A stretch of 64,000 nt of DNA, taken from contig NBAZ01000002.1 in the NCBI GenBank assembly GCA_002794735.1, positions 1,798,001 through 1,862,000 of the forward strand. The letters are read 5' to 3'. The stretch comes from Pyrrhoderma lamaoense (lineage: Eukaryota > Basidiomycota > Agaricomycetes > Hymenochaetales > Hymenochaetaceae). Numbering within the stretch: position 1 is the first letter of the stretch; every line of letters starts with the position of its first letter. Under the pieces are notes generated by a model. The model did no database searches. It was not told the DNA's origin and saw only the letters and a program-made list of their open reading frames with translations. Shown piece by piece: positions 47,928 to 61,053 of this stretch. Both the position numbers and the translations under genes were made by a program.

Positions 47928-50737
47928 CTATAATAGACCTATATCTGGATTGTGTTGGTCATAAAGAGAACACAGATCGGACCACCCGCCTATAAAAAAA
48001 TCTAGTTTAGGTAGGAGATAGATATATTAACTGAGTAATAGATATCATACCATTTGAGTTTTGTTTAGGCATAGCATCAGAAACCAGAACGATTGCCATT
48101 CCAGCGAGTGCATGGTAATCCATGTGACAGTGCTTTTTGGAAAAGGGAACAACAACGTTAGCATCATAAAAATACTACTTCTAAGAGGTTACTGACCAGC
48201 ATCTGTATCAATGACAGACAAGAATTTAGAGCAGCGCATTTGTATGATATATCAGGAATAGTTAACATACCCATGGTCCAGTATTATCCGTGACGAATCT
48301 GACAGTAACATTGTCATTGTGAGAGCCAGTGTTCACTGTATCTCGCCTAACAGGATTCTTGAAATTGTATGTTGATTCCCCGAAACACGGATGACATCGA
48401 AGGTATGTCCATGAAGATGGAATGGATGCTACAGCTACTATAAGCTAGGAATTCTTTCGGTAGTTATAGATTTGATATACCTCCCCGCCACCAGAAAACG
48501 ATATCTCAATCACTTTATTTGCAGGTAGAACATATACCGATTCGTTTGGATCTAGGTCCTGAGGTGGATGAATACCACTTAAGAGCTGAAGGAGGATAGG
48601 AACGGTTGGTGGGTTGAAAGATACACCATTGATGGCTATCTTCTTCCCAGGATAAGATGATTTCAAATGTAACACAACATCTGCCCCGCCGATATGGGGA
48701 AGGCCAGGCTATGAGTTAAGTAAGATAGACATTTCACTTCAAAGAGTAAGGATACTACTCACTGGTCCCGGATCGACAAGCGGCTGAAGTAATGTGATAA
48801 AAAAACGATATAAATACTGAATTTACTGAATGTCATGTTATCCGACTTACGTGGAGATCCGTCTCCCGAAGAGAAGTAAGGCCTGATACTGAAATCGAAA
48901 TAGGGTCTTCTAAAGGAGCACCATCATATCGCAAGATCGCAGAATTAATCCCACCTTCTGTCGTCTGCATAGTGGAGTCATGGCGATGATGTGCTGAACT
49001 AGGGATGGCTCGAATCCCTTATGATATTGACAATTAGACATTGGCTTTAAAAAGGACTAGGATGAAAGGACTAACAATAATTACCGATAGGTCTATCCAT
49101 ATGAACCTACACATATTGTCCATTGCTGTCATACAATGCCAAAATACGAGGACTTACAACAACCGAATAACGCTGGCCTTTGAGATACCCCAAATTAGTG
49201 ATCTTCGGTTCTGATTAAGACAACAACCAACCTGCATGTATAGTTAGATGATCGACCGTCACGGGCTGGGTCTCCACTCCATCAGCTTCTATAACATCCA
49301 TTTTATGACCATCTATTGAGAAATCATAGCTTTAACTATGTTAAAACGTTGTTTTCCGTTCTGCCAGATGGTTATGGTACATACGATGGGTAACAACTCG
49401 TATTGATTATCCTGAAGCGATGGCGTTTACCAGGCTGCCCTCGTACAATTGCAAATGACCCCTTTCTTTCGTTTTCCCAGCACCATTTATAAGGGTCGAA
49501 TCAGGGTATCTATCACGGAAATGTAATCAGAAAGCTAGGCAGGAAATAAATAACACATAGTAAACTAACGGGGTATTATGCATTCCACCAGATAGTTGGG
49601 GGATGGTGTATGATACCAATCTGCAAGAGATATTATTGTTTGTTCTGAATAGAATGATGTCCTATTAGTTCTGCGAGGCAGAGAAGCAAGGCATGATTCT
49701 TGTACCATCATCAATATCATATAGCTGTTTATGCGGATCGTTAGGGTCTATTATCGTCCTTAGTTTAGTTAGTTGAAAAGATATCAAGAATGAGCTACAT
49801 ACCATATACGATGAAAGGTCCACTGTAGCTATGGTAAATACATTAACGTATTGAGATAGTTTGTGTTGACGCACCGAAGTCCGTCACAATACTGAGCTGC
49901 GATATGAGAATGGTACCAGAACTTGTTTGTGAATATAACATAATATCAGATGTTTCTGTCTTTTGGATGCAGATATACTGGCTCTCACAGTTCCTGCTTG
50001 ATCTGGCACCGTAAAATTATATCTTTGTGACGTAAACACTGAGCACAGGCATACACGTTAGATAAAGTATGTCACTGACAAGAAATTGTGCCCTGGTATA
50101 ATAGGGCATTGCGATATGGATGCAGTACCATCCATCTCCGGTGTACTATCTTGGTAGATACCATGCCAGTGCTATGAAAAGGGGACAAAATAGAAATTAT
50201 GGTTTAGTTAAAGTATGTCCCTAGGCTATGATTGTTTAGCGGAAGATTTACTATAGTTGTCGCTCTATTCATAGTTGAATCAGACAGACGATTGCGAACG
50301 TCGATCTGAGGTTATGTATTTGTTAGCCATCTCTTAAAGTGAAATAGCAATAAAATATACCAGAAAACGGTCTCCTTTGTATCCAGATATAATAGGTCCG
50401 GGAAACTGCCCTTCAGCTGTTACAGTTCTAGTATTTTAGAGTGTGAAAGGAATCAAAACACCATGTACTATAGTTTCACGTACGACCTCTGGTACCCATC
50501 TGGAGCAAGTATAGCATTGATGATGTTCAGGTCTACCTTGACAGTATGAGCATCACTCCCAGTCGCGACTTTTGGATCGGAGGAGGAAAGCAGCTCAGGT
50601 ACCTCGACACCGTCGATGTACAAACTACCCTTTCCGACAAACGATATCACTGTGTTTACAAAGCGGTAAACAAAGCAGCATAGCGTGAAGAAGAGCAGGC
50701 TGAGAATTATCAAAAGCTGGGAGGGTCTTGCCAACAT
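47928..50737 (-). CDS. laccase 2 (divergent multicopper oxidase, Met axial ligand)
   Basis: Copper segments: [47 protein letters not shown] and [20 protein letters not shown]. Ten residues after the Cys is Met, as in low-potential (class 1) enzymes, where the neighbours have Leu, and HCHMDYH replaces HCHIDWH. The start is odd: from ATG 50737 a long hydrophobic stretch ([20 protein letters not shown]) and some 40 extra residues precede [15 protein letters not shown] reverse-strand frame starting at 51024 with its own signal-like segment could instead splice in phase to VDLNI. The frame is one base short at 49459-49462 and 48378-48381, both C/G runs. The protein ends PDIGLL. Many short introns. 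Confidence 0.85.
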
Positions 50738-51227
50738 GTAAGATACACTTGTTGAGTCGTAGTTGTCGAACTTGAATTTTCAGGATTTACATGGAATATA
50801 AGCGATCCACGGGTAAAGTCGGCGAGCGCCACAATGCGAAAGCTAGTCGGATGCATAGATTGATCCTTGTAAGCGTTACATGCTCTGACTACCATTACTG
50901 CGGCCAAGATGAACTTCAATAATGCACATATCATTTTTGATGTTCTCCAGAACGCGGAATCGATGCCATATTCGGGTTCGGAACAAAAATTCACTTTTAC
51001 GATTTTTATACTGCGCACAGCCACCTTTCTAATTTAGCAATTGATTTTCAGGAGTTGATCAGAACCAAACGATCCTTTATTTTTTTACGGGTAAAGATTT
51101 GTTAGCTATCGATTTATAACACACCAGTAATATTCTCAAAATTAAAATTCAATTATTACAGAATTTGAAGAACTAGTCAAGCGTGATGATACATAACAAG
51201 ATGACTCTTTCACATATGGAGAAAAGA
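50738..51227. other. short spacer between laccases 2 and 3
   Basis: Holds the 3' flank of laccase 3 and the 5' flank of laccase 2. A minus-strand frame (51024-50710) with a signal-like hydrophobic segment could be an alternative first exon of laccase 2. Otherwise nothing is seen. Confidence 0.35.
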
Positions 51228-54072
51228 TCATTTTGGCGGTAAAGCTGTATCCGGGTTAAGAGCATTGTACAACGGACACAAATCCAACCAGTCGTCTGGT
51301 TTCGACGTAGTAAGCACAAGAATCAGCTTGCAGATTATTTTGCTTACCTTTCGGGGGAGTCCAAGCAGGAGTGCCTGCTGGATCCTCGGCAAGTACAACA
51401 GCCAATCCAGACTCGAGATGCTATCACGAGCATATTAATAATGATAGTAACGGCTCTAAAGGGACTCACCCAGTCGATATGGCAGTGCTAACCAAATTAG
51501 TTAAAGTAGAAACTTTCAGAAGGTACTATATGCCAAGAGATGGTGCAACACTAACCAAGATCTATCACAGGAAATGGACATGATAAGTCAGCTGACTCCG
51601 AACCTGATCTGAGTTTACATGACTTACCCATGGTCCTTTCGGTTTATATGATGAGATACATATCAAATATTTCTCGCTCTGTAGCACTGCTATAACTTAC
51701 CAGGATTATCTGTGAAAAATCTTAAGAGGCTGTAAGAACAGTGCTTCAGTTGAAGTACGGAAGAAGTACAACTACAGACCTGAAAGTCATGTTACTTCCT
51801 CCCCCACCGATGCTTACAACATCACGTCTAACCGGGTTGACGAAGTTATATGTATCATTGTCCCTGACTCGGATCACATCGAATGTATGTCCGTGGAGAT
51901 GAAAAGGGTGCTGAATATTAGTGAAGTTCAGTAACTAGACCAGATTCGAGATCTACAAAAGACGCGTTTACGAAGAAGTTTCCGCCCCCTGCCTGACCCG
52001 AAACACTTATTTCAATTGTCTTGTTGCGAGGTAATGGGAAAACCGAGCCCGGTGGGAGTAGATCCATGGCGGTTTGCGAGCCGCGAAGAACTTGAAGGAG
52101 GACAGGTACACTTGGCGGGTCAAATGGGACACCATTAACACCAAATCTTCCGCCATTATGAGTGACTTGCAAATGCATATTGACGTCAGCTGCGCCTGGA
52201 ATGGGAATCCCGGGCTTGTAATGCTATAGTCAGCTTCCCTTACACAAAGCTATACAAATAAAGCTAAACATACTGCTCCGGGATTAATAAGTGGCTTCGT
52301 GAAACCATATATGTTAGTTAGGGTTGATAATAGATTTTGAAAGATTCGAATCTTACATGAAGCTGTGCTTCATTAAGTAGGGTGGGATTCTTCTTTTCGC
52401 TTGAAGTAGGTTCCGCATCAGGTGCACCGTCATAACGGAGGATGGCAGAATTAAGGCCACCCTCAGTAGTCGCGCCCCCAGGAAATTGGGGAAGAGCCCG
52501 AATCCCTATTCATATGAGATGATGCATTAAACACACGATAAAATAATTGGCCCTCTTACAGTAGTTGTCAACGGGCTGGTCTGCTGTGACCTAGGCAGAT
52601 TGTGTAAGCATACTGAACTCCGGTAGCTTACTCACCATATACTTACTATGAAAGAGTAGCGCTGAGCTATTTAATCATCGTCATTGGCGGAAGCATATAC
52701 CTGATTATAGGTGAATCACCTACCGACAAATATCTCAAGGGAATCGACGGTGACTGGATCGTGTTCAACACCATCCACCTCGATGATAGTCAGATTGTGA
52801 TTGTCAATGGAGAATGTAAAGCTAAGAGTTTGATCAGAGTCTATTGATATATTTAGCTTTTCCAATATCAATGCTTACAAGGGTAGACACGCAGTGTTGA
52901 TCAGCCTGAATCGATGTCGTTTACCAGGTTGAGCACGGACAACAGCAAGTGAGCCTCCTTCCTTTGTTCTTCCTAATCCGTTGATAATAGTTGAATCCGG
53001 AGTACTAGATATCATCTTTATTATGCACACATCTCAATATTCCCGACTATATGACTTACGGGGTCCCGGCTTTCTGGCTCGGCATAAGAGTGGGAGCCAC
53101 AGTGTGGTACCAGTCTCCGAGTGTGATGACAGTTTCCTCTGAGGAGTTTCAGATAAGAATTAGCTTTCCATATAATGTGTGAATGTACGGACCATTATCA
53201 ACATCGTACAGATCCTTCAAAGGGTCGTTGGGGTCTGAAAATTCGATATGAACCTTAGTGAAATGCTGCGTAGTGAAAGACTAGGAAGCAGACCATATAC
53301 TACAAATGGCCCACTAAATAGGTAACAATAAGTGCCTGCTGTTACTATCAGAGGGTGATCATCATCACTTACCGAAGACCATCACAGTATTGTACGGATA
53401 GATGGGAGTGGTACCTATGAACTATAAGTCAAAAGGAAGTTTGCGAATGCTTGCTAGCTAACCAGAATGTTCCCGCTTGATCGGGGACGGTGAAGTTGTA
53501 TCTGAAAAAAAATCAGAACATAGATATTGATCAGGTACAGTATCACTTACAAAAAGGAATGATCCGGGACAATTGGGCACTGATTGACGAAAGCTGGTCC
53601 ATCCATTTCATTGGAATGTGCTTGGAAGAACCCGTGCCAATGCTATATGTGCATCATTGTGACGCATAAGTGTCACTTGTGGCCCACCAAATAGCTCAAT
53701 ACTTACGATAGAAACAGCTCTGTCCATCGTAGGGTCCGTAAGATTATCATGAACATTAAGCTATCAACAGTTTTCATTGTTGTCATATAAAGATGGATAA
53801 AAACGATAAAAAGGAGTTTACCAAGAATGTATCTCCTTTATTTCCGGAAATCAAAGGTCCTGGGACACCTCCGTTAGCTGTAACAGATCTAGGTGATACC
53901 ATCATTATACTGAGAGGTCTGGTGTCTATTGTCATACGTACAATCTCTCAAATCCATCTGGAGCCACAACAGTATTGGCTATAACCAGATCCATGTTGAC
54001 ATCCTTCGCTATCACAGAGCTTGTGAGTAGATGTACAAGCAAGGATAGCAGTGGTAATAGAGATTTTAGCAT
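51228..54072 (-). CDS. laccase 3 (secreted multicopper oxidase)
   Basis: Signal peptide [19 protein letters not shown], then [18 protein letters not shown]. Copper segments: [54 protein letters not shown] and [18 protein letters not shown], with Leu as axial residue. Introns split the copper-site region into tiny exons, including a 6-base one at about 51556-51561. The C-terminus is [11 protein letters not shown] followed the frame through all segments and found no break. ATG 54072 was chosen because it directly starts the signal peptide. The gene is tandem with laccase 2 and divergent from laccase 4. Confidence 0.94.
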
Positions 54073-57000
54073 ATTGCTACGATGAAGATGTTTCTGGGGT
54101 GAATGAGAAGAGAGAAACTGATGAAGCTTTATAGCTTCGAGCAAGAATAGTTTCCCTTGTCATCAAGATGATGTATGTGACTTTAATGTATCGGTGAGAC
54201 TATAATGGATCATTAGTGAGAAAGAGATTTTGTACTGGTAAACCAGCATAGATTTTCGTTCGCGGCTCATGCTAGTGAAGTGTGCATGGTCTAATGTTAC
54301 TATCCATGACTGTGACAGGCTTTCCTTGCTTCAAATAAACTACTATGGTTACTATTTGTAGCAAGTTATCTAGGTATACGTACCTGGTATGGATTTGAAT
54401 GAATTCCTACTATCTTCTGTCAAGTAAATGAGATTTAATATCGTCTTACATAAGCTATGAATTGCAAGAGTGATTCCAAACATATGATATCAGATTATCC
54501 AGCCAAGAATGCTTGAATGAAGTAATAGATCACCTACATAAGTTGTTTACAGTGAATAATATAATCAGATACTCACAGTCGTGGATTTTAGTACAAAGGT
54601 GTAAGGTAGCCAAGAGTGCTATATAAGACGAGCTCAAAGGATTTACAAGCCTCGGCTCCGTGAGCGTTTTATGCGAGCTCCGTTCTCAATGAAAACTCTC
54701 ATCAGACTCCGTGATAAGATAAGATTTTCGCTTCAAGTGTTCCCGTCTAGAGCGTCTAGAACGGTGTTATAAAATGGAAACCAACACTCTAAAGTCCGAA
54801 ATTTGCTTGGCTATAAATTTCGCAAAGCTAAGATGTGTTTGAGCCATTTGTCCTTGAGAAATGTCTCAAAGTGGAGTGAAAGGAGAGAGACAGGCGCTTA
54901 AAATGCTAGTCGTCATAGCATGAATGGGTTATGGGTGTTTTTCCACTATCTCCACCTTACCTCAACGAGTATAAGATTCACAAACCATTGGTTTCATCTA
55001 CATGACTCAGGAGCTAGTACATAACGAATGCTTCTTCAAATTCAGGCGAGAAAATAACCGAAAAACGCAACTCGTTCATGTTTCCTGGTTTCCTTTAATA
55101 TTCCTAATTGTATATACCTCATACAAAAGTACATTGGATGAGGCCGATTTCATAGAGCCACAAAAAGCTACTTTGTCTTATACTCATTTCAGATACAAAA
55201 TTTCAGTCTATGTATTGAAAAACGCGAAGATAAAGTATCTGTGCTTGGTCAAGACCTGTTATGTAAGTCTCAGCTTACTAAAATAATTGATCCTTCTGAG
55301 GTAATGACATAATACGCGCGGGCGAATGAGTGCTTTCAGTAGCTTTGGACGTGTGTATTCTCGATGACATAGGAGCTCGCTCTATATAAACTCGGTACTC
55401 AAAATAAGTGTAAGTAAATTCCTCAGTACGGGCAGGTCATCATTTCGCTACACCCCTTAATCATGCCAAGAAATAAGAAATGTAGGGTACAAGCTGTCGT
55501 TCTCAAGGATAGATGCTAAGTCATTTATGCTGAGAATAATGTGGATCACGTTAAACATGAAAATATTATGTGGTGTATTCGGAAGAGAGAATCACACCCG
55601 TACTCAGATACATGTACCTTTTCTCATCAGTGTCAGTAGCAAATAGCAACGAATTCAAAACAGGGTAGTAATACATAAACCAATAGAAGTTATTTTATAT
55701 CTGTGTTACCAAGCATAGACCGCTCCAACGAAAATGATGCTTCCACATTGCTCCTTGATATCATAGCTGGAGGATATTATTCTCCGTATATCCCTTCTTC
55801 TCATATAGATCGCTCAAAGAATCAAGCAGTATGCTTCGCCCGTTGTGAGTCCACATGCTGCGTTTCCTCTAATAACTGCAGAACTGATTGTTACTTATAT
55901 TCTGACACTTATTTCGGAAGAGATGAGCCCGCAGTACGAATGGAAAAGGTACTTACTCGCAATCATGGACATAATTCACTCCTTTCTGCTCCGAATGACG
56001 CATGATTTATTCTGGAATTAACCGTGTTTATATAAAGTATTTGACTTTTATTCATTTACTCCGTGCGTTATTCTAGGAAAACTAATAATATTGTTCATCC
56101 GTATCAGTGGATAAAGGAAGATGACAATCAGAGTTTCATTCTTCCAAGTTTATCTCATCAACCTGTAATTTGCTTTTACTACTTGCGTATCTGGGTCCGA
56201 GCTCAATATGATCCTTATAACTACTCTGCTTCGCATTTACCTCCTCCTAACCTTAGTTACATGTAGATTTGTCATTTTCTTAAGCTTGATTATGTCGTCA
56301 TGAGAACAAGGGGTACCTGAAGATCGTATTCGATAAATTTATTAGAAAGTGAATTACAAACCCGAAGTAAATATGTCAGATATTTACGGTGCTTGTTTGT
56401 GCCACACATTGATACATTAAATATTGAAGGGATGGTTCCTTGTTGATGTTTTCATTTTTTGAGTGTATTCGGTTCCATATACAGGATGTCATATGACCTC
56501 AGTATAGATGATGACTAGGTAATGATCATCTATTCCGATGATCACGATGATGCATGGTCTACGCAACTCTCTCAGCAGTATTGCAATAGAAGCATAATCT
56601 CAATTTTGAGTACTAGATTCCGAGTAGTCTAGGGAAAATCTGATATCGGCTTTGTATCACCTCTTGTTACACAAACTCCACACAAACGACATCCACGAGC
56701 TTCGTCCGTGTGCGGACGCTGCATAAGCTCATTCCCGACGCGATTACACCGGCTAACAGATTTTCGAAACTTGCATCTCATGGCATGCTGCTGTCTGATA
56801 TGTATGATAAGTTACACACTAAACTCGGTAATATACTAATGAGATGGATGATCCACGATAAATTCTTTTGAAGAATCAGAGCGGTATGCAGGAACTTATC
56901 TACTCTCCAAGTTGTCTTCGCACATCCGATTTTTAGGTGCCCCTCGAGGACAAAAATCCAACTAGCAGCCTAATCTCCGTTTAGAAATTAATTTCTCTCA

Positions 57001-57324
57001 TCTTAATATACTTTAACATAAACATATATTCTTCTTGAGAAATGCCTCTCGATCAATGGGATTAATGTCCCGAACTAATTTAGATTTCAGGGCTCTGAAA
57101 GCGTCTTCCTTAGAAGTAGGGCTTGACATGTAGGGATGCCGCTCGCCGCATACGCAGCAATATCTCGCAACTTTCTTAATGCCAAACATACCGGGACTAG
57201 AAAATCTGACATTCCTACAAAGACTCTGCTACAAAAGCCTGCCTCGACATCAAAAAGATACTTAACCTGAAATTTCTTCCGGCTTTGGCTACTTATCTTG
57301 CCAATGTCAGTGAATCATAGGTTT
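54073..57324. other. 3.25-kb shared upstream region of laccases 3 and 4
   Basis: The largest gene-free stretch in the window, between two divergent laccase genes. Short open frames (55002-55286, 55703-56005, 56063-56266) have no family features and no convincing splice partners. It probably contains both promoters, but I could not assign a TATA box with confidence. Confidence 0.5.
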
Positions 57325-60300
57325 ATGCTCATCTTTGCTCTCAGGTACTATCTCTCTATCGTCCTCACTGCCTTGGCATGGGGGAGACATACCCATGCAG
57401 CGACAGTTTCAAGGACGCTGAACGTCGTCAATGCTTACCTTGCACCCGATGGGTTTAATAGATCGTAAATCCACATGTATACTCTCATTTATCTGCTTGT
57501 TTACTCTTCTCCCATGACTAGAACGGTGGTAGTCAATGGCCAATTTCCAGGTCCATTGATTAGCGGAAATGTCGGGACACACTTTCAGGTTTCTTTAATC
57601 TCTCTGGTACCTGCTCTCAAACGTCGCTGATACTGTTTTCTAGCTCAATGTAGTCGACCAATTGACAGATCCCACTATGCGGCGATCAACATCTATTGTT
57701 AGTGTCGGAATTTGATCCTTGAATCTTATACCTGTCTAAAGTAGCATTTCTGCGCAGCATTGGCATGGTCTATTTCAAGCACATACGAACGAAATGGACG
57801 GTCCTTCATTTGTAAGCCAATGCCCGATCGTTCCGGATCACTCCTTCCTGTTCGTTTACCATTTAGCTTTTATCGTAGTTCCCTTCTGATTAAGATGTTC
57901 ATCTTACTAACTAGATACGACTTCGTAGTTCCCAATCAGACGGGGACATGTAAGAACTCCGATTATGACCAAAAACTTGAACTAAAATCAATTAACTGGT
58001 CTCAGATTGGTATCATTCTCATTTGTCTACTCAGTACTGTGACGGGCTACGGTGAGCTCAAGATCGCAATACTTCGAAGTGACATCACAAACTAATCTAT
58101 AATGCTTTAGTGGTCCTATTGTTATATATGGCAAGATATACAGAATGTTTGGGTCTATAGTTGCTTATATTTTCTTTATAGATCCAAATGACCCCCTTAA
58201 AAGCCTATACGATGTCGATGACGGTACGTTTAAAGCGCCCAACTGCCAAATTAAGCTCATACACATGCTGCACAGAAACTACTGTTATAACTCTATCAGA
58301 TTGGTATCACGAAGTAACTACTGTACTATTTCCTAATCCAGGGAAAAATGATCCGTTAAGTCAATTTCAGTTAGACTGGATCTTCTTTCATTAAACATGA
58401 TTATTAGTACTCCCGATTCTACTCTCATCAATGGACTCGGTCGTTGGGCTGACGCCACGGGAACTCCAACACCTCTCGCTGTTATACGCGCCAGACCCGG
58501 ATTGAGGTAATAGTTCCATTTGCAAATGCTTGACTCTTAAATCTAAGGAATTTGGTTTCAATTCCAGGCATCGCTTCCGTGTCGTCAGTACAAGTTGTTT
58601 ACCAGGGTACTTCCTCTCTTATATCTTGACCGATAACTATAACTTAACTCCAAATCAAGATATCTATTCTCCATAGATCAACATAATTTAACCGTGATCG
58701 AAGTCGATGGAGTCGAAACGCAACCTTATACGATTGACTCGATTGAAATAGAACCTGGTAAGTATGAGAAATATATCAAAAGTGCCATAAAGCTTATTCC
58801 GTAACATAGCTCAACGCTATTCTGTTATTGTAAGTGTCTTTATATGAGAGTAGTCACGCATGGTCTCTTAAATGCTGTAAGGTTACCGCCGATAAACCTG
58901 TTGATAACTATTGTACGTGCTCATACTTAAAGTGGTTTGCACGTGTCATATGTTAAGCTTATATGACAGGGATTCGCGCCATACCTGTCCGAGGCGATGG
59001 GAATCCCACAACAGTTGGAGGTCAGTTATTTACTCGGTCGTGTGCTTCTTACACCGGACTAATCAACTATGATCAGGGGTTAACTCCGCTATATTACGTT
59101 ATGATGGTGCACCTGTTGCTGAACCAAACTCAACGGCGGTTGCAAATCCGGTTGAACTGAACGAGGCAGATGTCATCGTAAGTCCGTTAGCGGTAAAGAC
59201 TTGAGATAGGAGCACTAGTTGATGGCTATTCTATTATTGTAGCCTTTGATCAACCCGGGTGCAGTAAGTATATTATAGTTATATATAAAATCAGACATGC
59301 ACAAGCACGGACTAATTTGGAGCAATGTAAAACTAGCCAGGTTTACCTGTACCAGGAGGTGCCGATATCAATCTAAGTATGCTCATCGGAAAGGTTTGCC
59401 CCTTTCAATACAGGTATTCTATTTTTTTTATTCACTTGCCTCCAAGGATCCCATAAGCGGAAACTATACAATGAATAACGTCTCCTTTATCCCACCCTCC
59501 GTCCCTGTTCTATTGCAAATTCTAAGTGGAGCTGTAGCTGCAGGAAGCATAATGCCAAATGGTACAGTATATTCCCTTCCCCCGAATAAGGTCATTGAAG
59601 TTTCGTTCCCTGGCGCATTTCCCGTGAGTAAAAGCTGTCACATGGTTGAACTTTTGGTAGCTTAAAATGATATAAAATGCGGTTTACAGCATCCGATGCA
59701 CTTACATGGTCATAACTTCGATGTTATTCGGGTAGCGGGCAGTTCAACTTATAATTTTGTAAATCCCATTCGTCGGGATACCGTGAGTGTCGGTCAGACA
59801 GGGGACAATGTGTACGATTTCCCTTAAATTACGTACATTTTAATCTCTTTTCTAACGGCATTGAATACCAGTACTATTCGTTTCGTAACCAATAACCCAG
59901 GACCGTGGTTCTTTGTGAGTTCTTTACTATGTTGATCTTCTGATATCTTACTTAAAAATACTAACATATTTCTTTAATTATCACACCACTATCAGCACTG
60001 TCACATAGACTGGGTACGTACTCTACTGCGTAACAATAAAACTTCATGAACTCATGAACTATCATGCTTCTTATACGCTTACAGCATCTTGAAGCGTGAG
60101 TATTCGCCTACGTTCACCAGAGAAATAACTCATGGTCCCTATCCTCTCAATTCCAGCGGACTAGCAATAGTCTTCGCCGAGGATGCTCCTGATGTCAGCT
60201 CGGTTGATCCTGTGAATAGTAAGTGTCTTTTTTTAAAACATGGCTATAAAATTTTAACGCCGCCAACAGCGGCTTGGGAAAACCTCTGTCCGCTGTACAA

Positions 60301-60331
60301 TCAACTGAACCCTGACACCGGTCTGCAGTAA
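57325..60331 (+). CDS. laccase 4 (secreted multicopper oxidase)
   Basis: Signal peptide [20 protein letters not shown], then [17 protein letters not shown]. Copper segments: [55 protein letters not shown] and [18 protein letters not shown]; the axial residue is Leu. The C-terminus reads [14 protein letters not shown]. All the introns I placed keep one frame. The copper-site exons are again tiny (18 and 11 bases), but the 6-base exon of laccases 1 and 3 is fused to the one before it here, a small difference in gene structure. Confidence 0.94.
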
Positions 60332-61053
60332 ATAAATCGAATTTCAACAAGCTAAAGCACAGAACAAGTTAATTTAACGTAACATAAAAAGAGATCATAT
60401 TTATGTGAGATAGGCCCCCTTTTTTCCTCCCTCTTCCTTTAATAGTTATCTTGTAAATATAAATCTTGCCGTTGACATAAGTTGTGGCTTGAGTTTTCAA
60501 ACTCCGCTTGAAAGTGGATCCATTTCGTTTTGAGTTATTGTCATTCTTGTCCATAGTAATTTGTCAAGATTTTGCTTATATCCATTACAGTTTGTTGTGT
60601 CGAAGTGATGTCTATACTTATTTTCAAGTCCCAAACACCCTTACTTTAATGTTTACAAGCAAAGTCAGTTTGTAAGCAACTGATAATCCATCCACTGCAT
60701 CTATTTACAGTAATCCAACAACATCTTTTGTTTTCCCCGGAGGGATATCCTAAAAATTAGTAAAACATAAAGTTGAATAAAGATATGTGTACAGTAGCTC
60801 CTTATGACTGGAAATGCACAACGTGAGCGGTAAAGAGAACATCCAGTTGTGAATAGGGTAATAAAGATCCGTAGAGGGCGAAAGATCAGCGAAAAAAGGA
60901 AGAAAACAAAATAAAACAGGGTGTCCTAGGTTCTAAGCGGAGTGGTGAGAAAATTCTAGGGTGAACGCGGGTAATTCGGTAGAGGTAGAGAAGGATAATG
61001 TGTCGACGAGCAACAAGGGGGAGAACGAGCACGCGTCTATAGGGGGACCCAAA
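60332..61053. other. convergent intergenic region
   Basis: 3' flanks of laccase 4 and squalene epoxidase. Nothing recognised. Confidence 0.45.

Noticed and set aside
55002..56266. Open frames between laccases 3 and 4 as a possible extra gene
   Set aside because: None has laccase or other family motifs and they do not join by plausible introns.
38949..60331. Laccase genes as part of a secondary-metabolite cluster
   Set aside because: No polyketide synthase, peptide synthetase, terpene synthase or P450 lies nearby; the neighbours are housekeeping or unknown genes.
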